A stretch of DNA of 64,000 nt, from positions 5,322,501 through 5,386,500 of the forward strand of contig NZ_VIGB01000003.1 of assembly GCF_006636205.1 (NCBI RefSeq), given 5' to 3'. Numbering within the stretch: position 1 is the stretch's first letter; every line of letters starts with the position of its first letter. The position numbers were made by a program, and so were the translations under genes. The DNA comes from Kitasatospora acidiphila (lineage in GTDB: Bacteria; Actinomycetota; Actinomycetes; Streptomycetales; Streptomycetaceae). Positions 42,479-50,862 of the stretch are shown piece by piece. The notes beneath the pieces were generated by a model. The model saw only the letters and a list, made by a program, of their open reading frames with translations, was not told the origin of the DNA and ran no database searches.

Positions 42479-43804
42479 TCAGTCGAGGTGGTGGCCGCTC
42501 TGCCGGGGCAGCGCCAGCGCGACCGTGTCCGCGAACTCCCGTACCGCGCTGGTCCGGGAGACCACCCGGCCGCGGTGCACCACCAGCCGGCTGTGCCCGC
42601 CGGAGAGCGCGCCCGTCAGGCTGTCCCCGCGCACCGCGAGCAGCTCGGCGGGGAAGCCCGCGTCCACCCGCACCGGCGGCAGGTCCATCAGCAACCGGGC
42701 CTGGCCGCTGACCGCCTCGTAGGCCGCCGCCGGACTCAACACCCCACCGGCGGCCAGCAGATAGGCGGCCTCCAGCGGATCGGCCCGGCCGACCGGATTG
42801 GCCGCGTCCCGCAACGCACCGCTGCCTGCGGCCAGTTGAACCTGATGTCCGGTCAACTCCCTTAGCGCTGCGGTAGGCAGGCCCTCCGGCGGACCGTCCA
42901 GCTCGCCGCAGCCGCCGCTCTGCGGCAGGCAGAGCACCCGGGCGCCGGCCGCCCGCAGCGCCGCTCCGCTGCCCGGTCGCAGCCGGTCGCACGGGCCGAG
43001 CGCCAACCGCGGGCGCAGCGGGGCCAGCGGTGCCAGCAGCCGGGCCAGCTGCGCCGGGTCGCCGCCCCGCAGATGCAGGTCGAGCGGGCGGTCGAACTCG
43101 GCGGCCAGTGCCGCCGCCAGCCGTACGAAGCCCACCGGGTCGGGGTCGAGCTCGGGGCAGCCGCCGACCGCGTCCGCGCCGAGCCGCAGCGCCTCGCGCA
43201 GCCGGGCCCGGCCGTCCGCCCCGGCGCGGCCGGTGAGCAGCCGGGGCATCGCCACCGCCTGCAGCTCGGTGAGGCCGTTCAGGGCCTGTCGGGCGGTGAG
43301 CACCGCGTCCAGGCGGCGCAGCCCGTGCGGTGCGCCGATCCGCACATGGGTGCGCTGGGCGGTGGCGCCGTAGCCGAGCGAGGTGAGGGCGGCCTCGGTG
43401 ACCCGGCGGACCAGCCGGCCCGCCTCCTCGCCCAGGGGCTGGTCCGGGGTGGCGGCCGGGGGCGGTGCGGTGAACGCGCTGTCGTGGTGGGCGTGCGGCT
43501 CGGCGGGTGCGGGCAGCAGCAGATAGCCCGTCAGATCGATCCGGGCGCCCGAGGTCACCGCCGGCTCGGTGCCGGTGACCGCGCCGGCCGGCAGGGCGGC
43601 CAGCGGCAGCGGGCCGAGGCAGCCGGCGGTGCCCACCGCCTGGATCCGGGTGCCGCTGACCCGTACGTCCACCAGTCGGCCGTCGGCCAGCCGGGCGCCC
43701 GCCAGCAGCAGCACCGGCCCGTGGTCCAGCGGGTTGCCGCCCCGGACGCCGGAGCCGGGCGGGCCGTGCCGCGGGCCGTCGGGGGCTGCGCCGTCCCGAC
43801 TCAT
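42479..43804 (-). CDS. Amidohydrolase-superfamily protein with degenerate metal site
   Basis: The 441-residue product resembles cytosine deaminase-type amidohydrolases: an N-terminal beta-sandwich strand set, EPHAHHDSAF after strand one, DLHLRGGDP in the middle and the C-terminal HRGRVVSRT. The first His pair is present. The second-barrel His normally found in the GHC/SH segment appears as GPCDRL, and the late metal-binding Asp (usually GSDN) appears as GSGALRDAANPVG. Catalysis by the usual mechanism is therefore doubtful. A 20-base tandem duplication begins at 43793 and covers the ATG. Confidence 0.75.
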   Translation of the reverse strand: MSRDGAAPDGPRHGPPGSGVRGGNPLDHGPVLLLAGARLADGRLVDVRVSGTRIQAVGTAGCLGPLPLAALPAGAVTGTEPAVTSGARIDLTGYLLLPAPAEPHAHHDSAFTAPPPAATPDQPLGEEAGRLVRRVTEAALTSLGYGATAQRTHVRIGAPHGLRRLDAVLTARQALNGLTELQAVAMPRLLTGRAGADGRARLREALRLGADAVGGCPELDPDPVGFVRLAAALAAEFDRPLDLHLRGGDPAQLARLLAPLAPLRPRLALGPCDRLRPGSGAALRAAGARVLCLPQSGGCGELDGPPEGLPTAALRELTGHQVQLAAGSGALRDAANPVGRADPLEAAYLLAAGGVLSPAAAYEAVSGQARLLMDLPPVRVDAGFPAELLAVRGDSLTGALSGGHSRLVVHRGRVVSRTSAVREFADTVALALPRQSGHHLD

Positions 43805-44073
43805 GCGCCGACGTCCCGACTCATGCGCCCGCCCCGCGTTGCTCGCTCACCGGCCGGCTCCTCCCTGGAGATCACTGGCCGCTGAGCCTACGAGCCGTCG
43901 GGCCGCCCGCCGCGCAGGCTCGCGCGGGCCCGCCGGGGAGCGGCGCGGGCGGGCCGGACCCGATGGCCGGGCTCGTGCATCCGTACGAGTCCGCGACCTG
44001 GGATCTTGCCGCCGGAGTACGGATTTCACCTTGGGACCGGAACCGTGTAATCTCTTCCTCGTTCGGCCGGTTC
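43805..44073. promoter_or_regulatory. Spacer with the tRNA-Thr promoter
   Basis: There is no gene in this 269-base stretch. A reasonable promoter is TTTCAC (44024-44029), an 18-base spacer and TAATCT (44048-44053), ending 20 bases before the tRNA. Confidence 0.45.
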
Positions 44074-44146
44074 GCCCCTATAGCTCAGTCGGTAGAGCGT
44101 CTCCATGGTAAGGAGAAGGTCTGCGGTTCGATTCCGCATGGGGGCT
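44074..44146 (+). tRNA. tRNA-Thr (anticodon GGT)
   Basis: Acceptor GCCCCTA pairs with TGGGGGC (44139-44145). The anticodon loop ATGGTAA gives GGT, and the T-loop is GGTTCGATTCC. Length is 73 with no encoded CCA. Confidence 0.95.
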
Positions 44147-44186
44147 CTGATGATCAGTGTCCGTTTCGGCGGGCACCGATCATCAA

Positions 44187-44259
44187 GGCGGTGTAGCTCA
44201 GTTGGTAGAGCAAGCGGCTCATAATCGCTGTGTCACCGGTTCAAGTCCGGTCACCGCTA
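44187..44259 (+). tRNA. tRNA-Met (anticodon CAT)
   Basis: Acceptor GGCGGTG pairs with CACCGCT (one G-U pair). The anticodon loop CTCATAA gives CAT and the T-arm is ACCGG/CCGGT. A G-U first pair rather than a C-A mismatch points to the elongator type. Confidence 0.92.
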
Positions 44260-44341
44260 CCCCGCGTAGTCGGTCGGAGGCTAACCCCCCGATCGGCTAC
44301 TCTTGTTGTGTCATCACCCATTGTCCAAGGAAGGCACTCCC

Positions 44342-44506
44342 GTGGCTGCCACCGACGTCCGCCCGAAGATCACGCTGGCCTGCGTGGAGTGCAAGGAGCG
44401 GAACTACATCACCAAGAAGAACCGGCGTAACGACCCGGACCGCCTTGAGATGAAGAAGCACTGCCCGCGTTGCAACTCACACACGGCGCACCGCGAGACC
44501 CGCTGA
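44342..44506 (+). CDS. rpmG: 50S ribosomal protein L33 (zinc-binding form)
   Basis: The 54-residue protein keeps both Cys pairs (CVEC and CPRC), so it is the zinc-containing L33 rather than the Cys-free stress paralogue. GTG 44342 has AGGAAGG upstream. Its place after tRNA-Thr and tRNA-Met and before two MaoC genes and the tRNA-Trp-secE-nusG block is widely conserved in actinobacteria. Confidence 0.95.
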   Translation: MAATDVRPKITLACVECKERNYITKKNRRNDPDRLEMKKHCPRCNSHTAHRETR

Positions 44507-44544
44507 CCCTTTAGGGCATCATCGGGCCTGGCATGACAGGTCAT

Positions 44545-44590
44545 GACTTCAGGCCGCACCCTTCTCCGGGGTGCGGCCTGAAGTCGTTTT
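44545..44590 (+). terminator. Rho-independent terminator after rpmG
   Basis: Seventeen-base perfect arms (44545-44561 and 44568-44584) with a six-base loop are followed by GTTTT. Confidence 0.92.
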
Positions 44591-44642
44591 CGCGTGTGAC
44601 CCGACGTCGTTTTTTCCCATCGCACAGCTGAGGAGCACGTCA

Positions 44643-45110
44643 ATGGCGCTGGACCCCTCGTTCATCGGGCGGAGTTACCCGCCCACCGCTCCCTATGAGG
44701 TGGGCCGGGAGAAGATCCGCGAGTTCGCCCTGGCGGTCGGCGACCTGAACCCCGCCTATCTGGACCAGTCGGCGGCCAAGGCGCTCGGCTACCCGGATGT
44801 GATCGCCCCGCCGACCTTCGCGATCGCCCTCGCCGTGCCGGCCTCCGACCAGGTGATCGAGGACCCGGCGCTGGGCCTGGACTACAGCCGGGTGGTGCAC
44901 GGCGACCAGAAGTTCAGCTACAGCCGCCCGCTGCGCGCCGGTGACCGGGTGCGGGTGACGGTGCGGATCGAGAACATCAAGTCGCTCGCGGGCAACGATG
45001 TGCTGACCGTCACAGGCGAGATGCACGAGGAGAGCGGCGAGCACCTGGTGACCACCGTCATGACCCTGGTCTCGCGGGCGGTCCCGGACGACGAGACGAA
45101 GGGCGAGTGA
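44643..45110 (+). CDS. MaoC-like (FAS1-type) dehydratase/hydratase subunit
   Basis: This 155-residue hot-dog-fold protein has an N-terminal dehydratase-like domain (YEVGREKIREFALAVGDLNPAYLD; DVIAPPTFAIAL). It lacks the catalytic Asp/His of the other subunit and normally forms a heterodimer with the MaoC protein encoded next. In mycobacteria the same locus encodes HadA/HadB of long-chain fatty-acid synthesis. Streptomycetes lack mycolic acids, so the substrate here is unknown. The ATG overlaps nothing upstream; the next gene is coupled at its stop. Confidence 0.88.
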   Translation: MALDPSFIGRSYPPTAPYEVGREKIREFALAVGDLNPAYLDQSAAKALGYPDVIAPPTFAIALAVPASDQVIEDPALGLDYSRVVHGDQKFSYSRPLRAGDRVRVTVRIENIKSLAGNDVLTVTGEMHEESGEHLVTTVMTLVSRAVPDDETKGE

Positions 45111-45115
45111 CCCCG

Positions 45116-45537
45116 ATGGCGATCAGCTTCGACGAGGTCGAGGTCGGCACCGAGCTGCCGGCCCAGTCGTTCCCGGTCAGCCGCGCCGCGCTGGTGCGCT
45201 ACGCGGGCGCCTCGGGCGACTTCAACCCGATCCACTGGAACGAGAAGTTCGCCGTCTCGGTGGGCCTGCCCGATGTGATCGCGCACGGCATGTTCACCAT
45301 GGCCGAGGCGATCCGGGTGGTCACCGACTGGGTCGGCGACCCGGGTGCGCTGGTGGAGTACGGCGTGCGCTTCACCCGCCCGTGGTGGTGCCCAACGACG
45401 ACGCCGGCGCTGTGATCGAGGTCTCAGGCAAGGTGGCCAAGCTGCTGGACGGGCGCCGGGTGCAGGTCGACCTGGTGGCGACCAGCGGCGGCCTGAAGGT
45501 GCTGGGCCAGTCCCGTGCGGTGGTGCAGCTCGGCTGA
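45116..45537 (+). pseudogene. MaoC-like dehydratase, catalytic subunit, frameshifted as sequenced
   Basis: The protein begins MAISFDEVEVGTELPAQSF and holds the hydratase-2 motif YAGASGDFNPIHWNEKFA (Asp/His) and VIAHGMFTMAEAIR. After VEYGVRFTRP the frame goes wrong and stops at 45415. One extra C at 45379-45381 restores VVVPNDDAGAVIEVSGKVAKLLDG and the normal end at 45537 (about 140 residues). A GTG at 45107 that overlaps the previous stop is an alternative start. I regard the break as a homopolymer error. Confidence 0.85.
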
Positions 45538-45912
45538 CGCCGCCCGACCGCTCGGTTTCCCACCGCGCGCCGCTCCCTCACGGGGGCGGCGCGTGGTGCT
45601 TTTCGGGGAGCAGTCGAACACGTTGCGTGGTCGGATGCCCGGGGCGTACGGTCCTGCGCAGCACCGAGGCGCCTGATATCCCGGCAGGCCGACCAGGTGT
45701 GCGGCAGGCACCGCGACGCTGTGTCCGGCCTGTCCGGCAACGAACGCATCGACCCGGGCATCCGTGTGTCCGGAGCCAGAACGTGCGTACCCCCACGGTC
45801 CCTTGACGGCCGTCGGCAATGCCCGGAGGGCCGTTTTCCGCGGCCTGAGCCGTCCGTTCCCCCCGAATCATTCCCAGCGGCCCGGCAGGGCCTTGAGCGT
45901 GAGGGGTCTCCC
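45538..45912. other. Gene-free spacer before the thioesterase-like gene
   Basis: This 375-base stretch has a short GC hairpin (45566-45573 with 45586-45593, arm CGCGCCGC/GCGGCGCG) followed by TGGTGCTTTT, a terminator candidate for the MaoC genes. A TTGACG at about 45812 may belong to the next promoter. I see no gene in it. Confidence 0.45.
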
Positions 45913-46809
45913 ATGTCCACCACCGCCACGCGGTCTCGTTCCGACTCGGCGCCCGGCCTGGTCCGGCCGCTGCGCGAGGCCCAACTCGGCCTGGGCACCG
46001 TCTACTTGGTCCACCCCGGCGGGTCGGCCGCAAGCGTTCACCGATCGCTGGCCGGCGCGCTGCCGCAGGGCGTCGGGCTGACCGTGCTCGACCTGGCCCA
46101 GCTGCCCGAGTACCACCAGGGCGCACTCGACGGCGGTCGGACCGCGACCGCCCTGGCGACGCTGGCCGACCGGCTCGCCGGGCAGCTCGCCGAGCTCACC
46201 GGCGCCGCACCCGACTCGCCCTGGTCGCTGGGTGGCTGGGCGTTCGGCGGAGTGCTGGCGCAGGCCCTGGTGGAGCGGCTGCCGGCCGATCGGCGCCCCG
46301 CCGAGCTGGTGCTGCTGGACAGCATCGCGCCGGTCGCCGCCCACCGGCGGTCGGGCGGGGAGCCGGAACCGGCGCAGCTGCTGCGCCGGTTCGCCATGTA
46401 CCTGGGCGTCAGACACGGGCGCCGGATCGAACTCGATCCGCAGCGGCTGGCCGGCTGCGACCCCGACCGGGGCCTGCTGCTGGTGCTGGACGCTGCGATC
46501 GGGGCCGGCGCCGTGCTCCCCGACACCCCGCCGCCCGGGCTGCGCAAGCTCTACGAGACCTATGCGGACGCCTTGGCGCGCGACGACCGCCTCATCGCCG
46601 CCCACCGACCCGGGCCCGCCTCAGTGCCGCTGGTGCTGGTCACCGCCGAGCACGGCCTGCTGCCCGGCGACGACACGCTGGGCTGGGGCCAGCTCGCCGG
46701 GGCCGGCCTGACCGTCCACCGGTGTGCCGGGGATCACTACACGATGCTCATCAGGCCGGATGCCACGGCCCTGATCGCCGGGCTGCTCCGGCCCACCGGG
46801 CGCGACTGA
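45913..46809 (+). CDS. Thioesterase-domain (alpha/beta hydrolase) protein lacking the nucleophile Ser
   Basis: The 298-residue product resembles NRPS/PKS-type thioesterase domains: TVYLVHPGGSAASVHRSLA, the elbow SLGGWAFGGVLAQ, AELVLLDSIAP and a C-terminal His in RCAGDHYTMLI. The elbow is normally GWSFGG, but residue 110 is Ala (codon GCG), so the usual catalytic Ser is absent. It might bind an acyl-carrier or CoA thioester without hydrolysing it. ATG 45913 has GAGGGG upstream. The gene lies between maoC and murB, where no biosynthetic cluster is present. Confidence 0.75.
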   Translation: MSTTATRSRSDSAPGLVRPLREAQLGLGTVYLVHPGGSAASVHRSLAGALPQGVGLTVLDLAQLPEYHQGALDGGRTATALATLADRLAGQLAELTGAAPDSPWSLGGWAFGGVLAQALVERLPADRRPAELVLLDSIAPVAAHRRSGGEPEPAQLLRRFAMYLGVRHGRRIELDPQRLAGCDPDRGLLLVLDAAIGAGAVLPDTPPPGLRKLYETYADALARDDRLIAAHRPGPASVPLVLVTAEHGLLPGDDTLGWGQLAGAGLTVHRCAGDHYTMLIRPDATALIAGLLRPTGRD

Positions 46810-46836
46810 CCCGGGCCGCCCGTATACCGTGGACCG

Positions 46837-47879
46837 GTGCACGTGACCGAGAACGCCCCGCTCGCCCCGCTGACCACCCTGCGCCTCGGCGGCCCGGCCC
46901 GCCGACTGGTGACCGCGCGGACCGACCAGGAGGTGATCGCCGCCGTCCAGACGGCCGACGCGGTCGGCGAGCCGCTGCTGGTGATCGGCGGCGGCAGCAA
47001 CCTGGTGATCGGCGACGACGGCTTCGACGGCACCGTGCTGCGGATCGCCACCACCGGCCTCGAGCTGGACGGCACCACCCTGGAGCTGGCCGCCGGCGAG
47101 AACTGGGCCGACGCGGTGCAGACGGTGGTGCTGGAGCACGGCCTGGCCGGCATCGAGTTCCTGGCCGGCATCCCCGGCTCGGCCGGCGCCACCCCGGTGC
47201 AGAACGTCGGCGCCTACGGCCAGGAGGTCGCCCAGACCATCACCGAGGTGGTCGCCTACGACCGGGCGGCCGGCGAGGTGGTCACCCTGAGCAACGCCGA
47301 CTGCGCCTTCTCCTACCGGCACAGCCGTTTCAAGGCCGAACCGGACCGCTGGGTGGTACTGCGGGTCCGGTTCGGCCTCGCGGACAACGACGGCCTGTCC
47401 ACCCCGGTCCGGTACGCCGAGGTGGCCAAGCACTACGGCGTCGAGCAGGGCGAGCGGGTGGACGTGGCCGCCGCCTGGAACGCGGTGCTGCTGCTGCGGG
47501 CCGGCAAGGGCATGGTGCTGGACGAGGAGGACCACGACACCTGGTCGGCCGGCTCCTTCTTCACCAACCCGATCCTCACCCCGAGCAGTACCAGGCCTTC
47601 GCGGCCCGGCTCGGCGACCTGCGGGCCCCCGCCTACCCGGCCCCGGACGGCCACACCAAGACCTCGGCGGCCTGGCTGATCGACCACGCCGGCTTCAAGA
47701 AGGGCTACGGCAGCGGCCCGGCCACCCTCTCCACCAAGCACACCCTGGCGCTCACCAACCGGGGCCGGGCCACCACCGCCGACCTGCTCGCCCTGGCCCG
47801 GGAGATCCGCGCCGGGGTGCACGCCGCCTTCGGCGTGGAGCTGGTCAACGAGCCGGTCTTCGTCGGGGTGGAGCTCTAG
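46837..47879 (+). pseudogene. murB: UDP-N-acetylenolpyruvoylglucosamine reductase MurB, frameshifted as sequenced
   Basis: MurB is the FAD enzyme that makes UDP-MurNAc for peptidoglycan. Visible motifs are the FAD-binding LLVIGGGSNLVIGDDG and GIEFLAGIPGSAGATPVQNVGAYGQE, the catalytic Ser in WSAGSFFTNPIL, and the C-terminal AAWLIDHAGFKKGYG. The frame breaks at the C-run 47579-47582. One extra C restores ILTPEQYQAFAARL and a normal protein of 347 residues ending at 47879. As MurB is normally essential, a base-calling error is more likely than a mutation. GTG 46837 is the start. Confidence 0.92.
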
Positions 47880-47880
47880 C

Positions 47881-48084
47881 TCACCGCCTGGACCGGTTGC
47901 TCCACCAGACCGCCAGCACGATCAGCAGGACCAGCAGCACGATCCAGAAGAAGAGCCCGCCGCCGGGCCCGGGGGCGTAGTAGCGCCCGTAGTAGTGGTG
48001 GTGCACCACATGGTGGGTCACCACGTGATGGGTGACGGTGTGGTGGGTGACAGTGGTGTGGGTGCTCCCCGTTGTTCTACTCAC
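47881..48084 (-). CDS. His-rich single-helix mini-protein
   Basis: The 67-residue product has an N-terminal run of repeated THHxV units with 13 His residues between residues 9 and 30, then YYGRYY, a Gly-rich hinge, one membrane helix (about 45-61) and a basic tail. The GTG start is at 48084. The His cluster suggests metal binding at the membrane. I do not recognise the family. It converges on murB with a one-base gap. Confidence 0.6.
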   Translation of the reverse strand: MSRTTGSTHTTVTHHTVTHHVVTHHVVHHHYYGRYYAPGPGGGLFFWIVLLVLLIVLAVWWSNRSRR

Positions 48085-48098
48085 GGGACATCAGATTG

Positions 48099-49124
48099 TC
48101 AGATCAGAGGCCGGATAAGCCAGGCGTCGATCTCCGCGAGCAGTTCCTTGCGCACCCCCTCCGGGGCCCGCGAACCGCGCACCGACTGCCGGGCGAGCTC
48201 GGCCAGCTCCGGATCCGTGAACCCGTGCTCCTCCCTGGCCAGCTGGTACTGCGCGGCCAGCCGGGAGCCGAACAGCAGCGGGTCGTCGGCCCCCAGTGCC
48301 AGCGGCACCCCGGCCTCGAACAGCGCCCGCACCGGCACCGCATCGGCCTTCTCGTAGACCCCCAGTGACACGTTGGACGACGGGCAGACCTCGCAGGTGA
48401 TCTGACGGTCGGCCAACCGCTGCAGCAGCCGGCGGTCCTCCGCGCTGCGCACCCCGTGCCCGATCCGCTCCGCCCCGAGGTCGTCCAGGCAGTCCCGCAC
48501 CGACTCGGGACCGGCCAGCTCACCCCCGTGCGGGGCCGCCAGCAGCCCGGCCCGCCGGGCGATCGCGAACGCCCGGTCGAAGTCCCGGGCCAGCCCGCGC
48601 CGCTCGTCGTTGGAGAGCCCGAAGCCCACCACGCCCTGGTCGGCGTAGCGCACCGCCAGCCGGGCCAGGGTGCGGGCGTCCATCTCGGACTTCATCCGGT
48701 TGGCCGCCACCAGCACCCGGATCCCCACCCCGGTGGCGGCCGAGGCCTCCCGGACCGCGTCCAGGACCAGCTCCAGCGCCGGGATCAGCCCGCCCAGCCG
48801 GGGCGCGTAGGAGGTCGGATCGACCTGGATCTCCAGCCACCGCGAGCCGTCCGCGACCTCGTCCTCGGCGGTCTCCCGGACCAGCCGGCGGATGTCCTGC
48901 TCGTCCCGCAGCACCGAGCGCGCGGTGTCGTAGAGCCGCTGGAACCGGAACCAGCCCCGCTCGTCGGTCGCCCGCAACTTCGGCGGCGTTCCCGAGACCA
49001 GCGCCTCGGGCAGCCGCACGCCGTGCTTGTCGGCCAGCTCCAGCAGCGTGGCCGGGCGCATCGATCCGGTGAAGTGCAGGTGCAGGTGGGCCTTGGGCAG
49101 AGTCCAGACGTCTCGCTGTTCCAT
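48099..49124 (-). CDS. add: Adenosine deaminase
   Basis: The 341-residue enzyme converts (deoxy)adenosine to (deoxy)inosine. Zinc and catalytic residues are in PKAHLHLHFTGSM (HxH), APHGGELAGPESV (His, catalytic Glu), AERIGHGVR (His) and GADDPLLFGS (Asp-Asp). The opening reads LHFTGS instead of LHLDGA, which makes it a member of the branch widespread in actinomycetes; activity on adenosine rather than another aminopurine is inferred. ATG 49124 has a CAGGA site. Confidence 0.88.
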   Translation of the reverse strand: MEQRDVWTLPKAHLHLHFTGSMRPATLLELADKHGVRLPEALVSGTPPKLRATDERGWFRFQRLYDTARSVLRDEQDIRRLVRETAEDEVADGSRWLEIQVDPTSYAPRLGGLIPALELVLDAVREASAATGVGIRVLVAANRMKSEMDARTLARLAVRYADQGVVGFGLSNDERRGLARDFDRAFAIARRAGLLAAPHGGELAGPESVRDCLDDLGAERIGHGVRSAEDRRLLQRLADRQITCEVCPSSNVSLGVYEKADAVPVRALFEAGVPLALGADDPLLFGSRLAAQYQLAREEHGFTDPELAELARQSVRGSRAPEGVRKELLAEIDAWLIRPLI

Positions 49125-49221
49125 TCACGAATCCTGCCGCATCCCCCGCACGAACGGGAACCGCCCCGGTCGGATCCCTCGATGGGGTGACCGGGGCGGC
49201 TCCCGACAGGCTGACGAACGG

Positions 49222-50460
49222 TCAGTCGCGAGCCTCGGAGAGCAGCTTCTGCATCCGCGCCACGCCCTCGACCAGGTCGCTGTCGCCCAGTGCGTAGGAC
49301 AGCCGCAGGTAGCCCGGGGTGCCGAAGGCCTCGCCCGGCACCACCGCGACCTCGGCCTCGTCCAGGATCAGCGCGGCCAGCTCACTGGAGGTCTGCGGGC
49401 GCTTGCCGCGGATCTCCTTGCCCAGCAGCGCCTTGACCGACGGGTAGACGTAGAAGGCACCCAGCGGCTCGGGGCAGTAGACGCCCTCGATCTCGTTGAG
49501 CATCCGCACGATGGTCTGCCGGCGGCGGTCGAAGGCCACCTTCATCTCGTCCACCGCGGACAGGTCGCCGCTGACCGCTGCCAGCGCGGCCCGCTGCGCC
49601 ACGTTGCTCACGTTGGAGGTGGCGTGCGACTGCAGGTTGGCGGCGGCGGCCACCACGTCCTTGGGGCCGATCATCCAGCCCACCCGCCAGCCGGTCATCG
49701 CATAGGTCTTGGCCACACCGTTGACCACGATGCACTTGTCGGCCAGCTCCGGCAGCAGCGCCGGCAGTGAGCTGAACGTGGCGTCGCCGTAGACCAGGTG
49801 CTGGTAGATCTCGTCGGTCAGCACCCACAGGCCGTGCTCCAGCGCCCAGCGGCCGATCGCCTCGGCCTCCTCCCGGGTGTAGACCGAGCCGGTCGGGTTG
49901 GACGGCGAGACGAAGAGCACCACCTTGGTGTTGGCGGTCCGGGCGGCCTCCAGCTGCGCCACCGAGACCTTGTAGTCGGTGGTCTCGTCGGCCACCACAT
50001 CGACCGGCACACCGCCGGCCAGCCGGATCGACTCGGGGTAGGTGGTCCAGTACGGGGCCGGGACGATGACCTCGTCGCCCGGGTCCAGGATCGCGGCGAA
50101 GGCCTCGTAGATGGCCTGCTTGCCACCGTTGGTCACCAGCACCTGGGAGGCGTCGACCTGGTAGCCGGAGTCCCGCAGGGTCTTCGCCGCGATGGCCGCC
50201 TTGAGCTCGGGCAGGCCGCCGGCGGGCGTGTAGCGGTGGTTCTTCGGGTCCCGGCAGGCCTCGACGGCGGCTTCGACGATGTAGTCCGGGGTGGGGAAGT
50301 CCGGCTCGCCGGCGCCGAAGCCGATGACCGGGCGGCCGGCCGCCTTGAGGGCCTTGGCCTTGGCGTCGACGGCAAGGGTGGCGGACTCGGCGATGGCGCC
50401 GATCCGGGCGGAGACCCGGCGGTCCGCAGGACGACTGTTGGCGGGGGTGGAAGCGCTCAT
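49222..50460 (-). CDS. aspC: Aspartate aminotransferase (PLP, class I, subgroup Ib)
   Basis: The 412-residue PLP enzyme has the substrate loop GFGAGEPDFPTPDYI, the PLP-binding Asn in VSPSNPTGSVY, the Schiff-base Lys in VNGVAKTYAMTGWRVGW and the C-terminal Arg in GTPGYLRLSYALG. It interconverts aspartate and oxaloacetate with glutamate. It is the last minus-strand gene before tRNA-Trp, as in related genomes. Confidence 0.92.
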   Translation of the reverse strand: MSASTPANSRPADRRVSARIGAIAESATLAVDAKAKALKAAGRPVIGFGAGEPDFPTPDYIVEAAVEACRDPKNHRYTPAGGLPELKAAIAAKTLRDSGYQVDASQVLVTNGGKQAIYEAFAAILDPGDEVIVPAPYWTTYPESIRLAGGVPVDVVADETTDYKVSVAQLEAARTANTKVVLFVSPSNPTGSVYTREEAEAIGRWALEHGLWVLTDEIYQHLVYGDATFSSLPALLPELADKCIVVNGVAKTYAMTGWRVGWMIGPKDVVAAAANLQSHATSNVSNVAQRAALAAVSGDLSAVDEMKVAFDRRRQTIVRMLNEIEGVYCPEPLGAFYVYPSVKALLGKEIRGKRPQTSSELAALILDEAEVAVVPGEAFGTPGYLRLSYALGDSDLVEGVARMQKLLSEARD

Positions 50461-50540
50461 ACAGGCATCGTTGCAGAACGGGGTGCGTGATCGGACCGGG
50501 GTTTCACCATACGTACGCGCCGAGTCCGCCTGGCGAGAGG

Positions 50541-50570
50541 TTCGACCAAACGGCTTTCACCCCGTACACT
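50541..50570 (+). promoter_or_regulatory. Promoter for tRNA-Trp and secE
   Basis: TTCGAC (50541-50546), an 18-base spacer and TACACT (50565-50570) lie about 110 bases before the tRNA. No other promoter-like pair was seen in the spacer 50461-50678. Confidence 0.5.
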
Positions 50571-50678
50571 CACTGATCAACGCCCCGGGCCAACCGGAAG
50601 CCGCTCCGAAAAGCGTTCACCACGCCGACGGTCGGATGAGGTAGGTTATGGGACGACCGAGGCGCCGCGAGGCGCTGA

Positions 50679-50751
50679 AGGGCACTAGCTCAATTGGTAG
50701 AGCACCGGTCTCCAAAACCGGCGGTTGGGGGTTCGAGTCCCTCGTGCCCTG
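50679..50751 (+). tRNA. tRNA-Trp (anticodon CCA)
   Basis: Acceptor AGGGCAC pairs with GTGCCCT (50744-50750), with discriminator G. The anticodon loop CTCCAAA gives CCA. An imperfect hairpin (50769-50783 with 50785-50799) follows. Confidence 0.95.
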
Positions 50752-50862
50752 CTGCTTGATCCAATTCCAGCCCGTTCGCTCCACTGGAGCGAGCGGGCTT
50801 GATGCGGAGAGGGCCCCAAGTCCGCTTTGCCCAGCAAACGACCCGGATTCAGGTGAGGACGA

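Noticed and set aside
26303..44259. Integrative element bounded by tRNA-Tyr and tRNA-Thr
   Set aside because: No integrase, excisionase, replication or transfer gene is present and no direct att repeat was seen. The GC content and codon use look like the rest of the chromosome.
45913..46809. Part of an NRPS or PKS biosynthetic cluster
   Set aside because: No adenylation, ketosynthase or carrier gene lies near. The neighbours are MaoC and MurB housekeeping genes.
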